Source: Alkalibacterium kapii
GTDB taxonomy: Bacteria; Bacillota; Bacilli; Lactobacillales; Carnobacteriaceae_A
Reading direction: 5' to 3'
Assembly (NCBI RefSeq): GCF_007988865.1
Contig: NZ_BJUY01000001.1
Span: forward strand, 62,001-126,000
Length of the DNA stretch: 64,000 nucleotides
Below are positions 15,863 through 25,170 of this stretch, piece by piece. The translations under genes were made by a program, and so were the position numbers. The notes under the pieces were generated by a model. The model was given only the letters and a program-made list of their open reading frames with translations. It searched no databases and had not been told where the DNA came from. Each line of letters opens with the position of its first letter. Position 1 is the first letter of the stretch.

Positions 15863-16340
15863 GAGTGCGAACTTTCTCTAATAAGTGCTCGCTTAAATAG
15901 TTTTGATTGTTGCATTCGACATTACAGCTCCAAAAATGCTCACTCAAATAAAATTCATCACTGAGTTCGACATTTCTACTCCAAAAGTGCAGACTCAGAT
16001 AGTTTTAACCGCTGAGTTCGACATTTCTACTCCAAAAGTGCATACTCAGATAATTTTAACTCTTGAGTTCGACATTACAGCTCCAAAAATGCTCACTCAA
16101 ATAAAATTCATCACTGAGTTCGACATTTCTACTCCAAAAGAGCAGACTCAGATAGTTTTAACCGCTGAGTTCGACATCTCTGCTCTAAAAGTGCATACTC
16201 AGATAATTTTAACTCTTAAGTTCGACATTTCAGCTCTAAAAATACTCACTCAAATCGTTTTAAGTTCTGAGTTCGACATCGTAACTAGAAAACTGCATAC
16301 TCAAATAAACTAGAACGGTGAGTTCGACATAGCTCTAAAG
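15863..16340. repeat. 51-bp tandem repeat array A
   Basis: The core TTCGACAT recurs at 15915, 15966, 16017, 16068, 16119, 16170, 16221, 16272 and 16323, exactly 51 bp apart each time; a decayed copy begins near 15863. Units come in three types that repeat in order (1-2-3-1-2-3), giving a 153-bp superperiod over the first six. Units contain direct elements CCAAAAGTGC, ACTCAGATA and the junction AACTCTTGAGTT. An open frame runs through it only because 51 is divisible by three; it has a TTG start and no ribosome-binding site. It lies between two minus-strand genes. From 16340 to 16430 I see nothing. Confidence 0.95.
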
Positions 16341-16430
16341 ACTTCAACGATATATCTCAAGTGCCTTTGATAGCATAACATTATAACTAGTGAGTGGTAA
16401 GTAAAGTATTATGAATTTCTATTTTCTATT

Positions 16431-16464
16431 AAAAAAGAGCGAACCCTAAACAGGATCCACTCTT
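16431..16464 (-). terminator. Terminator of the phosphoesterase pair
   Basis: 12-bp minus-strand stem AAGAGTGGATCC/GGGTTCGCTCTT with G-U pairs, followed by TTTTT. It overlaps the stop codon of the metallophosphoesterase gene. Confidence 0.8.
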
Positions 16465-17287
16465 AAATATCAAATACGAAGAGACTTCTTTCCAGCTGGT
16501 TTTTCAGGCGCTTGTCTCTCCAATGCTTGCTGCTTCCTAAACAAGGAGAAATGAACGTTTTGTCTTCTTCATGGTGTATTTTTCTGAAGTGTACATGACC
16601 CATGATACTATACTTTATAGATTCAAAGTCCTTGTACACTTTTTCATAACTTTTTGCACCAAGAAAAGCATTGGCAAAGTCATATATGCGATGCGGCAGC
16701 GGAACAACAAATTCCTTGTGCGTGGCGATATGCGTCATCAATATGATATTTTTATCTTTTACAGTGCTCAAATCTCTATACAGTTGACTTAACATTTCCC
16801 GGCTGACTTCTTTATCCTTTTGATTCCAATCTACAAAATGCAAGTCGTTCCAAGATGCAAATCCGTACTTCTTTTTTTCAAACTGTTCCTCAGTATACTT
16901 CTGGTGATCTGCATAACCGTAGTCATACCAGCCGGGTGTTCCAACGATCGCCCAGTCTTCATTTAAATCATAAGGTTTACCCACCAGGGAGTACTTTTGC
17001 TGATTAAAAAAGTGATTGATTTCGTGACTGTCTGTGACGTCATGATCTTTAGCCCAATAATCATGATTACCCGGAACAAACTTTACAGGTATACCACTTT
17101 TATCTGATAACTCTTCTAGAAACGCATGGCTTTCCAGATAATGATTGGATATATCTCCGGCTATCAGCAACACATCGATAGCCTTTGCTTTCACCATGGT
17201 GTCCAAGAGAGACAACGTCGTTTCGTCTTTTTCAAGGATCCATTTATTTCGATCGATATGCAGATCAGACAGTGTTCCTATTCTCAT
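16463..17287 (-). CDS. Calcineurin-type metallophosphoesterase
   Basis: A 274-residue cytoplasmic phosphoesterase with the full dinuclear metal motif set: LSDLHID (DxH), IAGDISNH (GD), FVPGNHDYW (GNHD), LMTHIATH and IMGHVHFRK (GHxH). Substrate is not predictable; relatives act on nucleotides or phosphodiesters. It lies 5 bp after another phosphoesterase gene on the same strand, so the two form an operon. Confidence 0.85.
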   Translation of the reverse strand: MRIGTLSDLHIDRNKWILEKDETTLSLLDTMVKAKAIDVLLIAGDISNHYLESHAFLEELSDKSGIPVKFVPGNHDYWAKDHDVTDSHEINHFFNQQKYSLVGKPYDLNEDWAIVGTPGWYDYGYADHQKYTEEQFEKKKYGFASWNDLHFVDWNQKDKEVSREMLSQLYRDLSTVKDKNIILMTHIATHKEFVVPLPHRIYDFANAFLGAKSYEKVYKDFESIKYSIMGHVHFRKIHHEEDKTFISPCLGSSKHWRDKRLKNQLERSLFVFDI

Positions 17288-17292
17288 GTTAA

Positions 17293-18042
17293 CTATGAAT
17301 CCTTCTTTCTTAGATAATTAGAAAATGCGTAGCCTTTATTCTCCACTTCATAGTGATCCACGATCCCATCTTTATCGAAAACAACACCATGTATCACTCC
17401 GCCATATACTGCGCCACCATCAATCCCGATTTTCCCGTCTCCTGAATCCCATATATCTGTATTTGTCTGCTTTTCATTCAACATTGCTGTAACGGTATGC
17501 CCAAAAACAAAGGTTTTATCTGTTTTGTTTGGCTGATCGTAAAAACCTTCCCTTATCCATACATAATCCCGTTCTGTTGAGTCACGCCAATCTTTTAGAG
17601 TCAAATCTACGCCGGCATGCACGAATACATAATTCTCCCACTCGTAAATGAAGGGTAAAGATTCGATAAATGGTTTCAACCAGGGTGCCTCTGATTGTAA
17701 ACTGGCGGCAAGTTCAACGGCATCGTATTTTCCTTCTTCCAATTTAAGAAAAGACTGGATCGTTACCATGCCACCATTCATTTTATAATTTGCCGCCGCA
17801 TATTGAGGTCTGTTTAAAAAATTCAGAAGCATTTCTTCATGGTTCCCTCTTAAACAGACAGCACCTTCTGTATCGACAAGTTCCTTAGCTAATAAAAAGC
17901 AGGCTTTAGGGTCTTCTCCTCTGTCACCTAAATCTCCGATCAGGATCAACTGTTCTTCATCAGGCTTCCAATACTCAAGAATCTCTTTGAACATCGTTAT
18001 CTGTCCATGGACATCACCGATCACAAAAACTTTATTTTTCAT
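17293..18042 (-). CDS. PPP-family metallophosphatase (ApaH/PrpE-like)
   Basis: A 249-residue phosphoprotein-phosphatase-family protein: VIGDVHGQI, LIGDLGDRGEDP, CLRGNHEEML, FVHAGVD and VFGHTVT make up the metal centre. Bacterial members cleave diadenosine tetraphosphate-like nucleotides or phosphoproteins; this one is nearest to the short PrpE/Ser-Thr phosphatase type. Start after AGGAGG. It is first in a two-gene operon with the metallophosphoesterase. Confidence 0.85.
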   Translation of the reverse strand: MKNKVFVIGDVHGQITMFKEILEYWKPDEEQLILIGDLGDRGEDPKACFLLAKELVDTEGAVCLRGNHEEMLLNFLNRPQYAAANYKMNGGMVTIQSFLKLEEGKYDAVELAASLQSEAPWLKPFIESLPFIYEWENYVFVHAGVDLTLKDWRDSTERDYVWIREGFYDQPNKTDKTFVFGHTVTAMLNEKQTNTDIWDSGDGKIGIDGGAVYGGVIHGVVFDKDGIVDHYEVENKGYAFSNYLRKKDS

Positions 18043-18184
18043 TTGAGTATTCCCTCCTAAATATCATGGATTAAATCACTACTGTATTCATAGTTTACCA
18101 CATATCAAACACGCACTCTAAATGGATACTCTTTAACCTAAGCAAAAAGGGCACTTAAGATTCGTGTACTTTTTACTGGATACC

Positions 18185-18225
18185 AAAAAAACGAATAGAT
18201 CCTATAAGAGGCATCTACTCGTTCT
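18185..18225 (-). terminator. Terminator of NCS2 permease 1
   Basis: Minus-strand hairpin AACGAGTAGATGCC/GGATCTATTCGTT (wobbles) followed by TTTTTT, downstream of the permease stop. The rest of 18043-18280 shows nothing further. Confidence 0.7.
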
Positions 18226-18280
18226 TTGTAGCTATTCATTGACTGTTAATTACATAAAGGATCAGTTTGTTGTCTATTTT

Positions 18281-19744
18281 TTAAATCAAACCAAGAATCA
18301 CAAAGTTGAAGATAAACAAAGCTGTCGTTGCCCATAAAACAGGATGCACGACCCGGACCTTTCCTTTAACGACTTTCGTGATGATATAAAATAAAAATCC
18401 AGCTGCGATTCCGTAAGAAATACTGTAAGTGAAGCCCATAAAAATCGATGCGAAGAAAGCAGGAATGGCTTCTTCCAAGTTGTTCCAGTCGATTTCTGAA
18501 AATGCGGACATCATGAGAATACCCACAACGATTAGAGCCGGGGCTGTTGCTGCTCCTGGAACGACCGACATCACTGGCGAGAAGAAAGCCGTCAGCATAA
18601 ATAACGTCCCGGTAGTTAAACTGGTCAAACCGGTACGGCCACCCGCGCCGATCCCAGCTGTACTTTCAACAAAAGTAGTGACAGGCGATGTGCCGAATAC
18701 TGCACCGATCGATGTTGCAACTGTATCGGCAAGCAAGGCTTTTTCCATTTTAGTATTCAAGCCATTCCCTTTACCCATGGCTTTCTCGTCCTCAAGAGTG
18801 AATATACCTGCTTTTCTCCCTGTACCGATAAAGGTTCCGATCGTATCGAAGACATCTGTTAAGGTAAATGCAAAAATCGTAATGAGTATAAGTGCATATC
18901 GTGATGGATCAGCTAAAAGAGAGCCAAGTCCCTGCGAACCAAACGCTGCTCCAAACGTCGTTCCGAGCTCTCCAAAGGCAGACAGTATGGAATTAGCCGG
19001 ATTACTGAGTCCAGATAAATCAGTCACACCCATCGGAATACCAATAATCGTAGTCAAGACGATCCCGATCAGTATCGCTCCCTTAACTTTGGCGATCATC
19101 ATCACTATCGTTATGACTAAACCTATCAATGCAAGTAATGCATAGGGATTGGTAAAGCTTCCCATGTCGGGAATGATGCCGCCCCCGGTCACTACAGTAT
19201 TGATCGCCCCGTTGATCTCAGTTCCTGCAGTGTAAGGTTCATTGTTTACAGAAATGATCGATTGTCCTTCAGACGTAAACGACAGCAATTCTGCATTCTT
19301 TAGACCAATGTATGCGATAAACACGCCAATGCCCCCGCCTATGGCATGCTGCAGTGATTCTGGAATCGCATGGATGATTTTCTTTCTGATCGAAGTAACA
19401 GTGATCAAGATGCCTACAACACCTGTTAAGAAGACCATGAACAGTGCTTCCTGCCAGCTAAAACCGAGTGCAAAGACGACTGTGTACGTAAAGAATGCAT
19501 TCAAGCCCATCCCCGGGGCCTGCGCATACGGTACATTTGCATATAAAGCTAAAATGAGCGTACCTACCGCAGCGGATATGACTGTTGCTAAAAACACTGC
19601 TTGAGTCGGCATGCCAGTCAACGCCAATATTTGTGGATTAACGAATATGATATAAGACATGGCAAAAAACGTTGTCAGTCCGGCTGCAATTTCTGTTCCT
19701 GCTGTGGTGTTGTTCTCTTTCAAGTGAAAGAATTTTTCAAACAA
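18281..19744 (-). CDS. NCS2-family purine permease (guanine/hypoxanthine type)
   Basis: A 487-residue membrane protein with about 12-14 helices and the AzgA-like NCS2 signatures: GLTTFFAMSYIIFVNPQIL at the N-terminus, APGMGLNAFFTY, DTIGTFIGTGRKAGIF and VESTAGIGAGGRTGLTSL. It imports guanine or hypoxanthine with protons. Control by a guanine-type riboswitch directly upstream (19835-19968) supports that substrate. Start codon TTG at 19744 after GAGGG. A frameshifted paralogue with the same leader lies 4 kb away. Confidence 0.92.
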   Translation of the reverse strand: MFEKFFHLKENNTTAGTEIAAGLTTFFAMSYIIFVNPQILALTGMPTQAVFLATVISAAVGTLILALYANVPYAQAPGMGLNAFFTYTVVFALGFSWQEALFMVFLTGVVGILITVTSIRKKIIHAIPESLQHAIGGGIGVFIAYIGLKNAELLSFTSEGQSIISVNNEPYTAGTEINGAINTVVTGGGIIPDMGSFTNPYALLALIGLVITIVMMIAKVKGAILIGIVLTTIIGIPMGVTDLSGLSNPANSILSAFGELGTTFGAAFGSQGLGSLLADPSRYALILITIFAFTLTDVFDTIGTFIGTGRKAGIFTLEDEKAMGKGNGLNTKMEKALLADTVATSIGAVFGTSPVTTFVESTAGIGAGGRTGLTSLTTGTLFMLTAFFSPVMSVVPGAATAPALIVVGILMMSAFSEIDWNNLEEAIPAFFASIFMGFTYSISYGIAAGFLFYIITKVVKGKVRVVHPVLWATTALFIFNFVILGLI

Positions 19745-19834
19745 AGATAAAACCCTCTTTCGTAATTTTTCTCCATTTCCGTGGAGTTACTCTAAAGGGT
19801 TACCTAATAAAACAATGGGTAAAATAGATGTAAG

Positions 19835-19968
19835 TAAAAAAAGACGGTTTCCCGTCTTTAATCAACTACACCATAAACAATAAATACGTATTGTTTAATC
19901 TAATAGTCAATCCTTTAAGGGGATTGGTAGAAACTATAGCCCATATCGCTAAATTATATTAGATAACA
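19835..19968 (-). promoter_or_regulatory. Purine (guanine-type) riboswitch with terminator
   Basis: Minus strand: P1 ATCTAATA/TATTAGAT, L2 GATATGG, the core GTTTCTACC, L3 CCTTAAA and the 3' core GACTA. The C in GACTA (position 74 of the xpt aptamer) indicates guanine or hypoxanthine rather than adenine. It is followed by terminator AAAGACGG-GAAA-CCGTCTTTTTTT (19835-19858), so ligand should switch permease 1 off. Confidence 0.92.
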
Positions 19969-19985
19969 CTTATTAAGATGATTCA

Positions 19986-20014
19986 ATCATAATATAGCAC
20001 TTTGATAAATGCAA
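19986..20014 (-). promoter_or_regulatory. Promoter of riboswitch/permease 1
   Basis: Minus-strand TTGCAT (20014-20009), 17-bp spacer, TATGAT (19991-19986), about 20 bp upstream of the aptamer. Confidence 0.6.
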
Positions 20015-20068
20015 AAAAATAACGGAAATTTAATTGTAATTTAATTTAAAACATTCGTAAACAAACGC

Positions 20069-20125
20069 AAAACGAACATTATAAGATTAGAAAACATTTA
20101 CATTTAACTAAAAAAACGAACATTA
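20069..20125. repeat. Direct repeat AAAACGAACATTA in front of the efflux operon
   Basis: Two identical 13-mers at 20069-20081 and 20113-20125, 44 bp apart, in a very AT-rich stretch between the divergent riboswitch promoter and the efflux operon. They may be regulator sites; otherwise nothing is seen from 20015 to 20200. Confidence 0.35.
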
Positions 20126-20230
20126 ACGCAACTTTATCTATCGTTTTATATATTGCGATTTGGCCTTTATACAAGCTTGAAGATTTCATGATTTTCTTTC
20201 ATATTATTAGAAAGTCACTCTTTCAACCTG

Positions 20231-20236
20231 TATAAT
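20231..20236 (+). promoter_or_regulatory. -10 box of the efflux operon
   Basis: Consensus TATAAT 54 bp upstream of the first gene. The matching -35 (TTAGAA region near 20207) is poor, so activation by a regulator is possible. Confidence 0.5.
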
Positions 20237-20289
20237 TAAGAGAGTTAGTTTTTTTACAATAATATAAATAGAGAAAGGACGTTTCAAAT

Positions 20290-21153
20290 ATGAAAGGAAA
20301 AAAATGGATAGGACTAGTTTTATTTCTAGCTTTTGTAGGGTTTGTCGCCTATAGTATTTACAGCAGCCAGCAGGGGGAAGAAACAGTGACTGTCCGTACA
20401 GCCGATGTTATGAAACAAGACATTACAGAAACGATCGTGACTACAGGAATAATCGAACCGAGTGAATCTCAGCAGATCGCTGGGCAAGGCGTGGTTTCTG
20501 AATTGAATGTTTCCGTGGGAGATACTGTTGAAGAAGGCGATACACTAGTCACTTATGTGAACGGGACCTCTTACGAAGCAGAATTCAATGGGACGGTCAC
20601 AAAGGTCAATATAAAAGAAGAAGCAGCCGATACCAATGCTCAGCAGGGGCGCCCGTCACTTGTAGTGGAAAACTTGAACGATCTGCAAGTGGCTCTGCAG
20701 TTATCACGTTCAGATGCCAGCGAAGTCGAAGTAGATCAGAACGTTGTTTTGACTTATCACGATAAGGAATTTGAGGGAACGGTATCGGAAATCGATCCGG
20801 TAGCTACTCAGCAGCAGACTCAAACAGGTGTGGCTACTTTATTGGGCGCAACTGTCACTTTTGACTCAGACACCTCAGACTTGATCGCCGGTTTCGAAAT
20901 CGATACGGATATCATCGTTGACTCTAAGGATGATATCATGGTTATTCCAGTAGAAGCCCTTAACTATAATGAAGATAACGAACCTTATGTGTTTACTGTA
21001 AACGATGGCCTTGCAGAACGCAAAGACATAGAAACAGGTATCCAGTCGGAAGCCAGTATTGAAGTTGTAAGCGGCGTATCTGAAGAAGATCAAGTAATCT
21101 TGTCTCCAAGTTCCAACATTGAAGATGGTATTGAAGTTGAACTAGAAAACTAA
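20290..21153 (+). CDS. Efflux periplasmic adaptor (HlyD/MacA-like) subunit
   Basis: A 287-residue membrane-fusion-type protein with one N-terminal membrane anchor (residues 5-23, WIGLVLFLAFVGFVAYSI), a short biotinyl-lipoyl-like domain (VVSELNVSVGDTVEEGDTL) and a beta-barrel domain. It lacks the long alpha-hairpin of Gram-negative MacA, as expected without an outer membrane. It works with the next two genes as a tripartite MacAB-like ABC exporter; in Firmicutes such systems export peptides or antibiotics, substrate unknown. Start after AGAAAGGA. Confidence 0.9.
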   Translation: MKGKKWIGLVLFLAFVGFVAYSIYSSQQGEETVTVRTADVMKQDITETIVTTGIIEPSESQQIAGQGVVSELNVSVGDTVEEGDTLVTYVNGTSYEAEFNGTVTKVNIKEEAADTNAQQGRPSLVVENLNDLQVALQLSRSDASEVEVDQNVVLTYHDKEFEGTVSEIDPVATQQQTQTGVATLLGATVTFDSDTSDLIAGFEIDTDIIVDSKDDIMVIPVEALNYNEDNEPYVFTVNDGLAERKDIETGIQSEASIEVVSGVSEEDQVILSPSSNIEDGIEVELEN

Positions 21154-21167
21154 AAGGAGGATATCTC

Positions 21168-21875
21168 GTGATAGAAATTACCGATATAGAAAAAATATAT
21201 CGTTTGGGTGGAGAAACTATAAAAGCGCTGGATAAAGTGACTCTTTCCATTGAAGAAGGAGAATTCACCTCCATCATGGGTCCAAGTGGTTCCGGTAAAT
21301 CCACCCTTATGAATATATTAGGACTGCTCGACCGATTTGACAGCGGAAAATATATGCTTAACGGAACTGATGTGACTGGATTATCCGATGCGGAACTGGC
21401 TAATATCAGAAACAAGGAAATTGGTTTTGTGTTTCAATCCTTTAACTTAATGGCGCGCATGAATGTACTAGAAAACGTTATGCTTCCGCTTGTCTATGCA
21501 AAAGTTCCGACTGCCGAACGAAAAAAACGAGCGACAGAAGCATTGGAAAAAGTAGGACTCGGTGACCGTCTGTATCATTTGACCAATGAAATATCCGGCG
21601 GTCAGAAACAGCGTGTCGCTATCGCCCGCTCCATTGTCAATCGCCCTTCTGTTTTAATGGCCGATGAGCCGACAGGAAATCTGGACTCTAAAACAACGGA
21701 AGACATTATGCGTATTTTCCAGGATCTGAATGATGAAGGGACAACGATCGTCATGGTAACTCATGAACCTGAATATGCTGTCTACACGAAACGCATCGTT
21801 CACTTTAGAGACGGTCAAATTACGGAAGACGAAACCATTACACCTGAAAAGCTTTCAAAAGCGGAGGTAGATTAA
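21168..21875 (+). CDS. ABC transporter ATP-binding protein (MacB/LolD type)
   Basis: A 235-residue ATPase with Walker A GPSGSGKST, Q-loop FVFQSFNLMARM, signature ISGGQKQRVAIARS, Walker B VLMADEPTGNLDS and switch His MVTHEPEYA. These are the hallmarks of the LolD/MacB family. GTG start after AAAAGGAGG, 14 bp behind the adaptor gene; it drives the permease encoded directly downstream. Confidence 0.94.
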   Translation: MIEITDIEKIYRLGGETIKALDKVTLSIEEGEFTSIMGPSGSGKSTLMNILGLLDRFDSGKYMLNGTDVTGLSDAELANIRNKEIGFVFQSFNLMARMNVLENVMLPLVYAKVPTAERKKRATEALEKVGLGDRLYHLTNEISGGQKQRVAIARSIVNRPSVLMADEPTGNLDSKTTEDIMRIFQDLNDEGTTIVMVTHEPEYAVYTKRIVHFRDGQITEDETITPEKLSKAEVD

Positions 21876-23096
21876 GTGTATATCAAAGAAAACTTCAAAA
21901 TGGCTCTGGATAGTATATTTGCAAACAAGATGCGTTCGTTTTTAACGATGCTGGGGATCATTATTGGTATTGCTTCAGTTATTGCAATTCTATCTGTAGG
22001 TAACGGTGCCGCGAAGGAAATCACAAGTACATTCAGTGATTTAGGAGCAACTACGATCGATCTATCTGCAAATAATACAGAGGATCCAAACGATGCACTC
22101 AAACAAGAGGACCTGGTCGTTTTAAAAGATTCCATAGAAGAGATTCGTTATATTTCACCCAACCAGCAAATTACGGGAACAGCGTCTACTGACATGGATT
22201 CCCGCCAGGCTGTCCTTTCATATGGGACTCCTGATTTACAATATGTCAGCCAGGCAATGAGTTCCAACCTAGTCCACGGACGTTATTTCAACCAAGTGGA
22301 TTTCGATGAGAACAATGATGTAGTCGTTATCGATACGGATGGTGCTGAAGCATTGTATGGACGAACGGACGTCGTCGGCGAGACGCTTTCCATAAACGTT
22401 TCCCAGACACGTCTTGATCTTCGGATCGTAGGAGTCGTGGAAGGTTCGTTTGCTGACATGCAGGGTGCGTTTGACACAGATCAGATCCCCTTATTCATGG
22501 CCATGCCGCAGTCAACGCTCGGACAGCAGCTGCCTCAGCTGGCTGGTATGAATTCAGCTATCATAGAAGTAGAAGATACAGAACAGATCGAACCTGTTTC
22601 CAATCAAGTCGTTCGACTTCTGGAGCTGCGCAATGATGCAGTTGGCGATAACGTCTATAATGCCAGGAATTTCCTCCAGGCTCTCGATCAAGTAAATAAT
22701 GTTCTAAGTCTCTTTATCAACTTCATCGCTGCTGTTGCAGGTATTGCCCTGCTTGTCGGTGGAATCGGAGTTATGAATATTATGCTTGTTTCTGTGACTG
22801 AACGAACGAGAGAAATCGGAACGCGGAAAGCTCTCGGTGCCACTACTCGAACTATCTTGATCCAGTTCTTGATGGAAGCCATTATCTTAAGTCTGATCGG
22901 CGGTATGATCGGTCTGACTCTTGGTATATTGCTTTCAAATGTCATTGCCAGTGCACTGAATATCGTACCGGTCTATACTCTCGGAAGTGTTGTTCTGGTT
23001 CTTGCCTTCTCGACTGCAGTAGGTGTGTTCTTCGGAATTTATCCTGCGCGTAAAGCGGCAAAACTCAATCCTATCGATGCTCTAAGGTTTGAATAA
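21876..23096 (+). CDS. MacB/FtsX-type ABC permease
   Basis: A 406-residue permease with one N-terminal helix (residues 20-43, SFLTMLGIIIGIASVIAILSV), a large extracellular MacB_PCD-like domain (about 45-260) and three C-terminal helices with the conserved GIGVMNIMLVSVTERTREIG. It completes the exporter. The GTG start touches the stop of the ATPase gene and follows GGAGG, indicating coupled translation. A bidirectional terminator ends the operon. Confidence 0.93.
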   Translation: MYIKENFKMALDSIFANKMRSFLTMLGIIIGIASVIAILSVGNGAAKEITSTFSDLGATTIDLSANNTEDPNDALKQEDLVVLKDSIEEIRYISPNQQITGTASTDMDSRQAVLSYGTPDLQYVSQAMSSNLVHGRYFNQVDFDENNDVVVIDTDGAEALYGRTDVVGETLSINVSQTRLDLRIVGVVEGSFADMQGAFDTDQIPLFMAMPQSTLGQQLPQLAGMNSAIIEVEDTEQIEPVSNQVVRLLELRNDAVGDNVYNARNFLQALDQVNNVLSLFINFIAAVAGIALLVGGIGVMNIMLVSVTERTREIGTRKALGATTRTILIQFLMEAIILSLIGGMIGLTLGILLSNVIASALNIVPVYTLGSVVLVLAFSTAVGVFFGIYPARKAAKLNPIDALRFE

Positions 23097-23117
23097 GTTT
23101 AAATAATTTGGAAAACA

Positions 23118-23155
23118 AAAGCCCTTTGAAATCATTCCTGATTTCAAAGGGCTTT
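23118..23155. terminator. Bidirectional terminator efflux operon / permease 2
   Basis: Perfect stem AAAGCCCTTTGAAATCA/TGATTTCAAAGGGCTTT with loop TTCC, between convergent units. Confidence 0.93.
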
Positions 23156-23191
23156 ATCTATATATTTAGAGCACAATGACAAAGGAGTCGC

Positions 23192-24656
23192 TTAAAGTAA
23201 TTTCAAAATAACGAAATTAATAATAAATAAACCAGTTGCGATCCATAAAATGGGATGTATACGACGTGCTCGTCCTTTTACAACCTCTATGGTGATATAA
23301 AAGAAAAATCCAGCTGCTACGCCGTACGCTATGCTGTAAAACAAACCCATTACAACAGAAGCAAAGAATGCCGGGATGGCTTCTTCCATTTTACGCCAGT
23401 TTATTTCAGAAAAAGCGGTAAGCATAGTGAAGCCAACAACAATCAGTGCGGGTGCTATGGCAACTCTTGGGACAATCGATATGACTGGCGAAAAAAAGAT
23501 TGCAAGTAAAAAAAGTACGCCAGTAATTAGACTTGTTAGGCCTGTACGTCCGCAAAACTTTGATTCCTGAAGCACTTTCCACGAATGTAGTGACAGGTGA
23601 TGTTCCAAGCACAGCTCCAACTGAAGTGGCGACAGTATCAGCAAAAAGTGCGCGTTCCATTCTGGTTTTCAATCCACTTTCTTTCTGGATTGCCTTTTCA
23701 TCTTCTAATGTAAAAATCCCTGACCTTCTGCCAGTTCCAATAAATGTACCGATCGTATCAAAAAGATCCGTTAATGTGAAGGTGAAAATAGTGAAGATGA
23801 TTAGGATGTAACGAGAAGGATCCGCTATTAAAGACCCCAAACCTTGTGGACCAAATGCTGCTCCAAACGTTTTTCCTAGTTCACTAAAGTTTGATAGAAC
23901 TGAGTATGCTGGATTATTAATAATCGAAATATCTGTGACACCGATTGGGATACCCACGATAGTCGCAAAAATTATGCCGATAAGGATGGCTCCTTTTACT
24001 CTTGCAATCATTAATATGACTATAAAAATAAGGCCTATTATTGTGAGTAAGGCAAAAGGATTATTCAAACTTCCCATATCAGGACTGATTCCGCCTCCAG
24101 TAACTAATGAGCTGAAAGCATCGATAACCTCCTTACTGATAGTGTAAGATTCGTTATTCAAAGACATGACCGCCTGATCATTTGGCATGACTGTCAGTAA
24201 TTCTGCATTTTTTAAACCACTGTAAATTATGAATATACCAATGCTTCCTCCGATAGTATATTGTAAAGATAGTGGGATAGCTTTAATGATTTTTTTTCTG
24301 ATTCGAGTTACTGTAATTATAGTCCCGGCAATACCTGTTAAAAAAACCATACATAATGCTTCCTGCCAAGTAAATCCAAGTGCAAATACCACTGTGTAAG
24401 TGAAAAAGGCATTCATCCCCATACCTGGTGCTTGAGCGTAAGGTACATTTGCATAGAAAGCCAGAAAAAATGTACCTACAGCGGCAGATAAAGCAGTCGC
24501 TAACAAGATAGCTTGTGTCGGCATTCCTGTCAGTGCTAATATCTGAGGATTGATGAACAGAACGTAAGCCATAGAAAAAAACGTCGTCAGCCCCGCAGTA
24601 ACTTCTATTCCAACAGTTGTTTCATTCTTCTTCAACTTAAAAAATTGCTCTAGCAT
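23192..24656 (-). pseudogene. NCS2 purine permease 2, frameshifted
   Basis: Two overlapping frames (24656-23406 and 23644-23192) together encode a protein that matches permease 1 along its entire 487 residues. The break is near 23554-23560, where one extra base (in GTTTTGC on the coding strand) shifts the frame in the conserved segment corresponding to GIGAGGRTGL. Removing one T restores GIKVCGRTGL. The substitutions around the break suggest real decay rather than a single sequencing error, although the remaining frame is intact. The product as read ends in an unrelated 27-residue tail. It has an ATG start with GAAGG, its own guanine-type riboswitch, and array B in its leader. Confidence 0.85.
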
Positions 24657-24837
24657 TGGAATAACCTTCTTTCATATATTCCAGCTCACATCACCAATCA
24701 AACTTTGGTAAGGGAATACTTGATTCATAAGATTAAAACTTTTGTAAAGCAAATAATTTTATCACTGAAATAATTCATAACCCTTTTCAGACTCATTTAA
24801 AAAGATGCATATGCGTGTCGCTAGTTCTAAGTTTTTC

Positions 24838-25170
24838 ATTTGCTGACTCAAATGGTAAAGTCTTTAAGTTAACTGATATTGGACTTGCTTCAGCTGACTT
24901 AAATGGTAAAGTCTTTGAGTCTACCGATATCGCAGCTACTTCAGTTAACTCAAGTGATAAAGTCTCTGGGTTAACCGATATCGCACCTACTTCAACTAAC
25001 TCAATTGATAAAGTCTCTGGGTTAACCGATATCGCCCTTACTTCAACTGACTCAACTGATAAAGTCTCTGGGTTAACCGATATTGCCCCTACTTCAGCTA
25101 AATCAAACGAAAAAGTTTTTGGGTTTGCCGATGATGGTTTCACTCCCGGCTCAAATGGAAATAAAAAAAG
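24838..25170. repeat. 51-bp tandem repeat array B in the permease 2 leader
   Basis: The core TAAAGTCT recurs at 24856, 24907, 24958, 25009 and 25060, with decayed copies at 25111 and 25162, always 51 bp apart. Central units contain two adjacent palindromes, GGTTAACC and CGATATCG. The last remnant runs into the riboswitch terminator, so the array lies in the transcribed leader between terminator (25162-25186) and coding region. Open frames exist on both strands but have no start signals. From 24670 to 24835 I see nothing else. Confidence 0.93.

Noticed and set aside
15903-16313. Open frame of 136 codons with eight 17-residue repeats
   Set aside because: TTG start, no ribosome-binding site. 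With a 51-bp unit a frame without a stop stays open through the whole array by necessity.
15863-16340. CRISPR array
   Set aside because: Units are contiguous with no unique spacers between conserved repeats, and no cas genes are in the window. The same holds for arrays B, C and D.
20290-23096. Macrolide-specific efflux (macAB) naming
   Set aside because: Architecture fits MacAB-like exporters, but nothing in the sequence shows the substrate, so no symbols are given.
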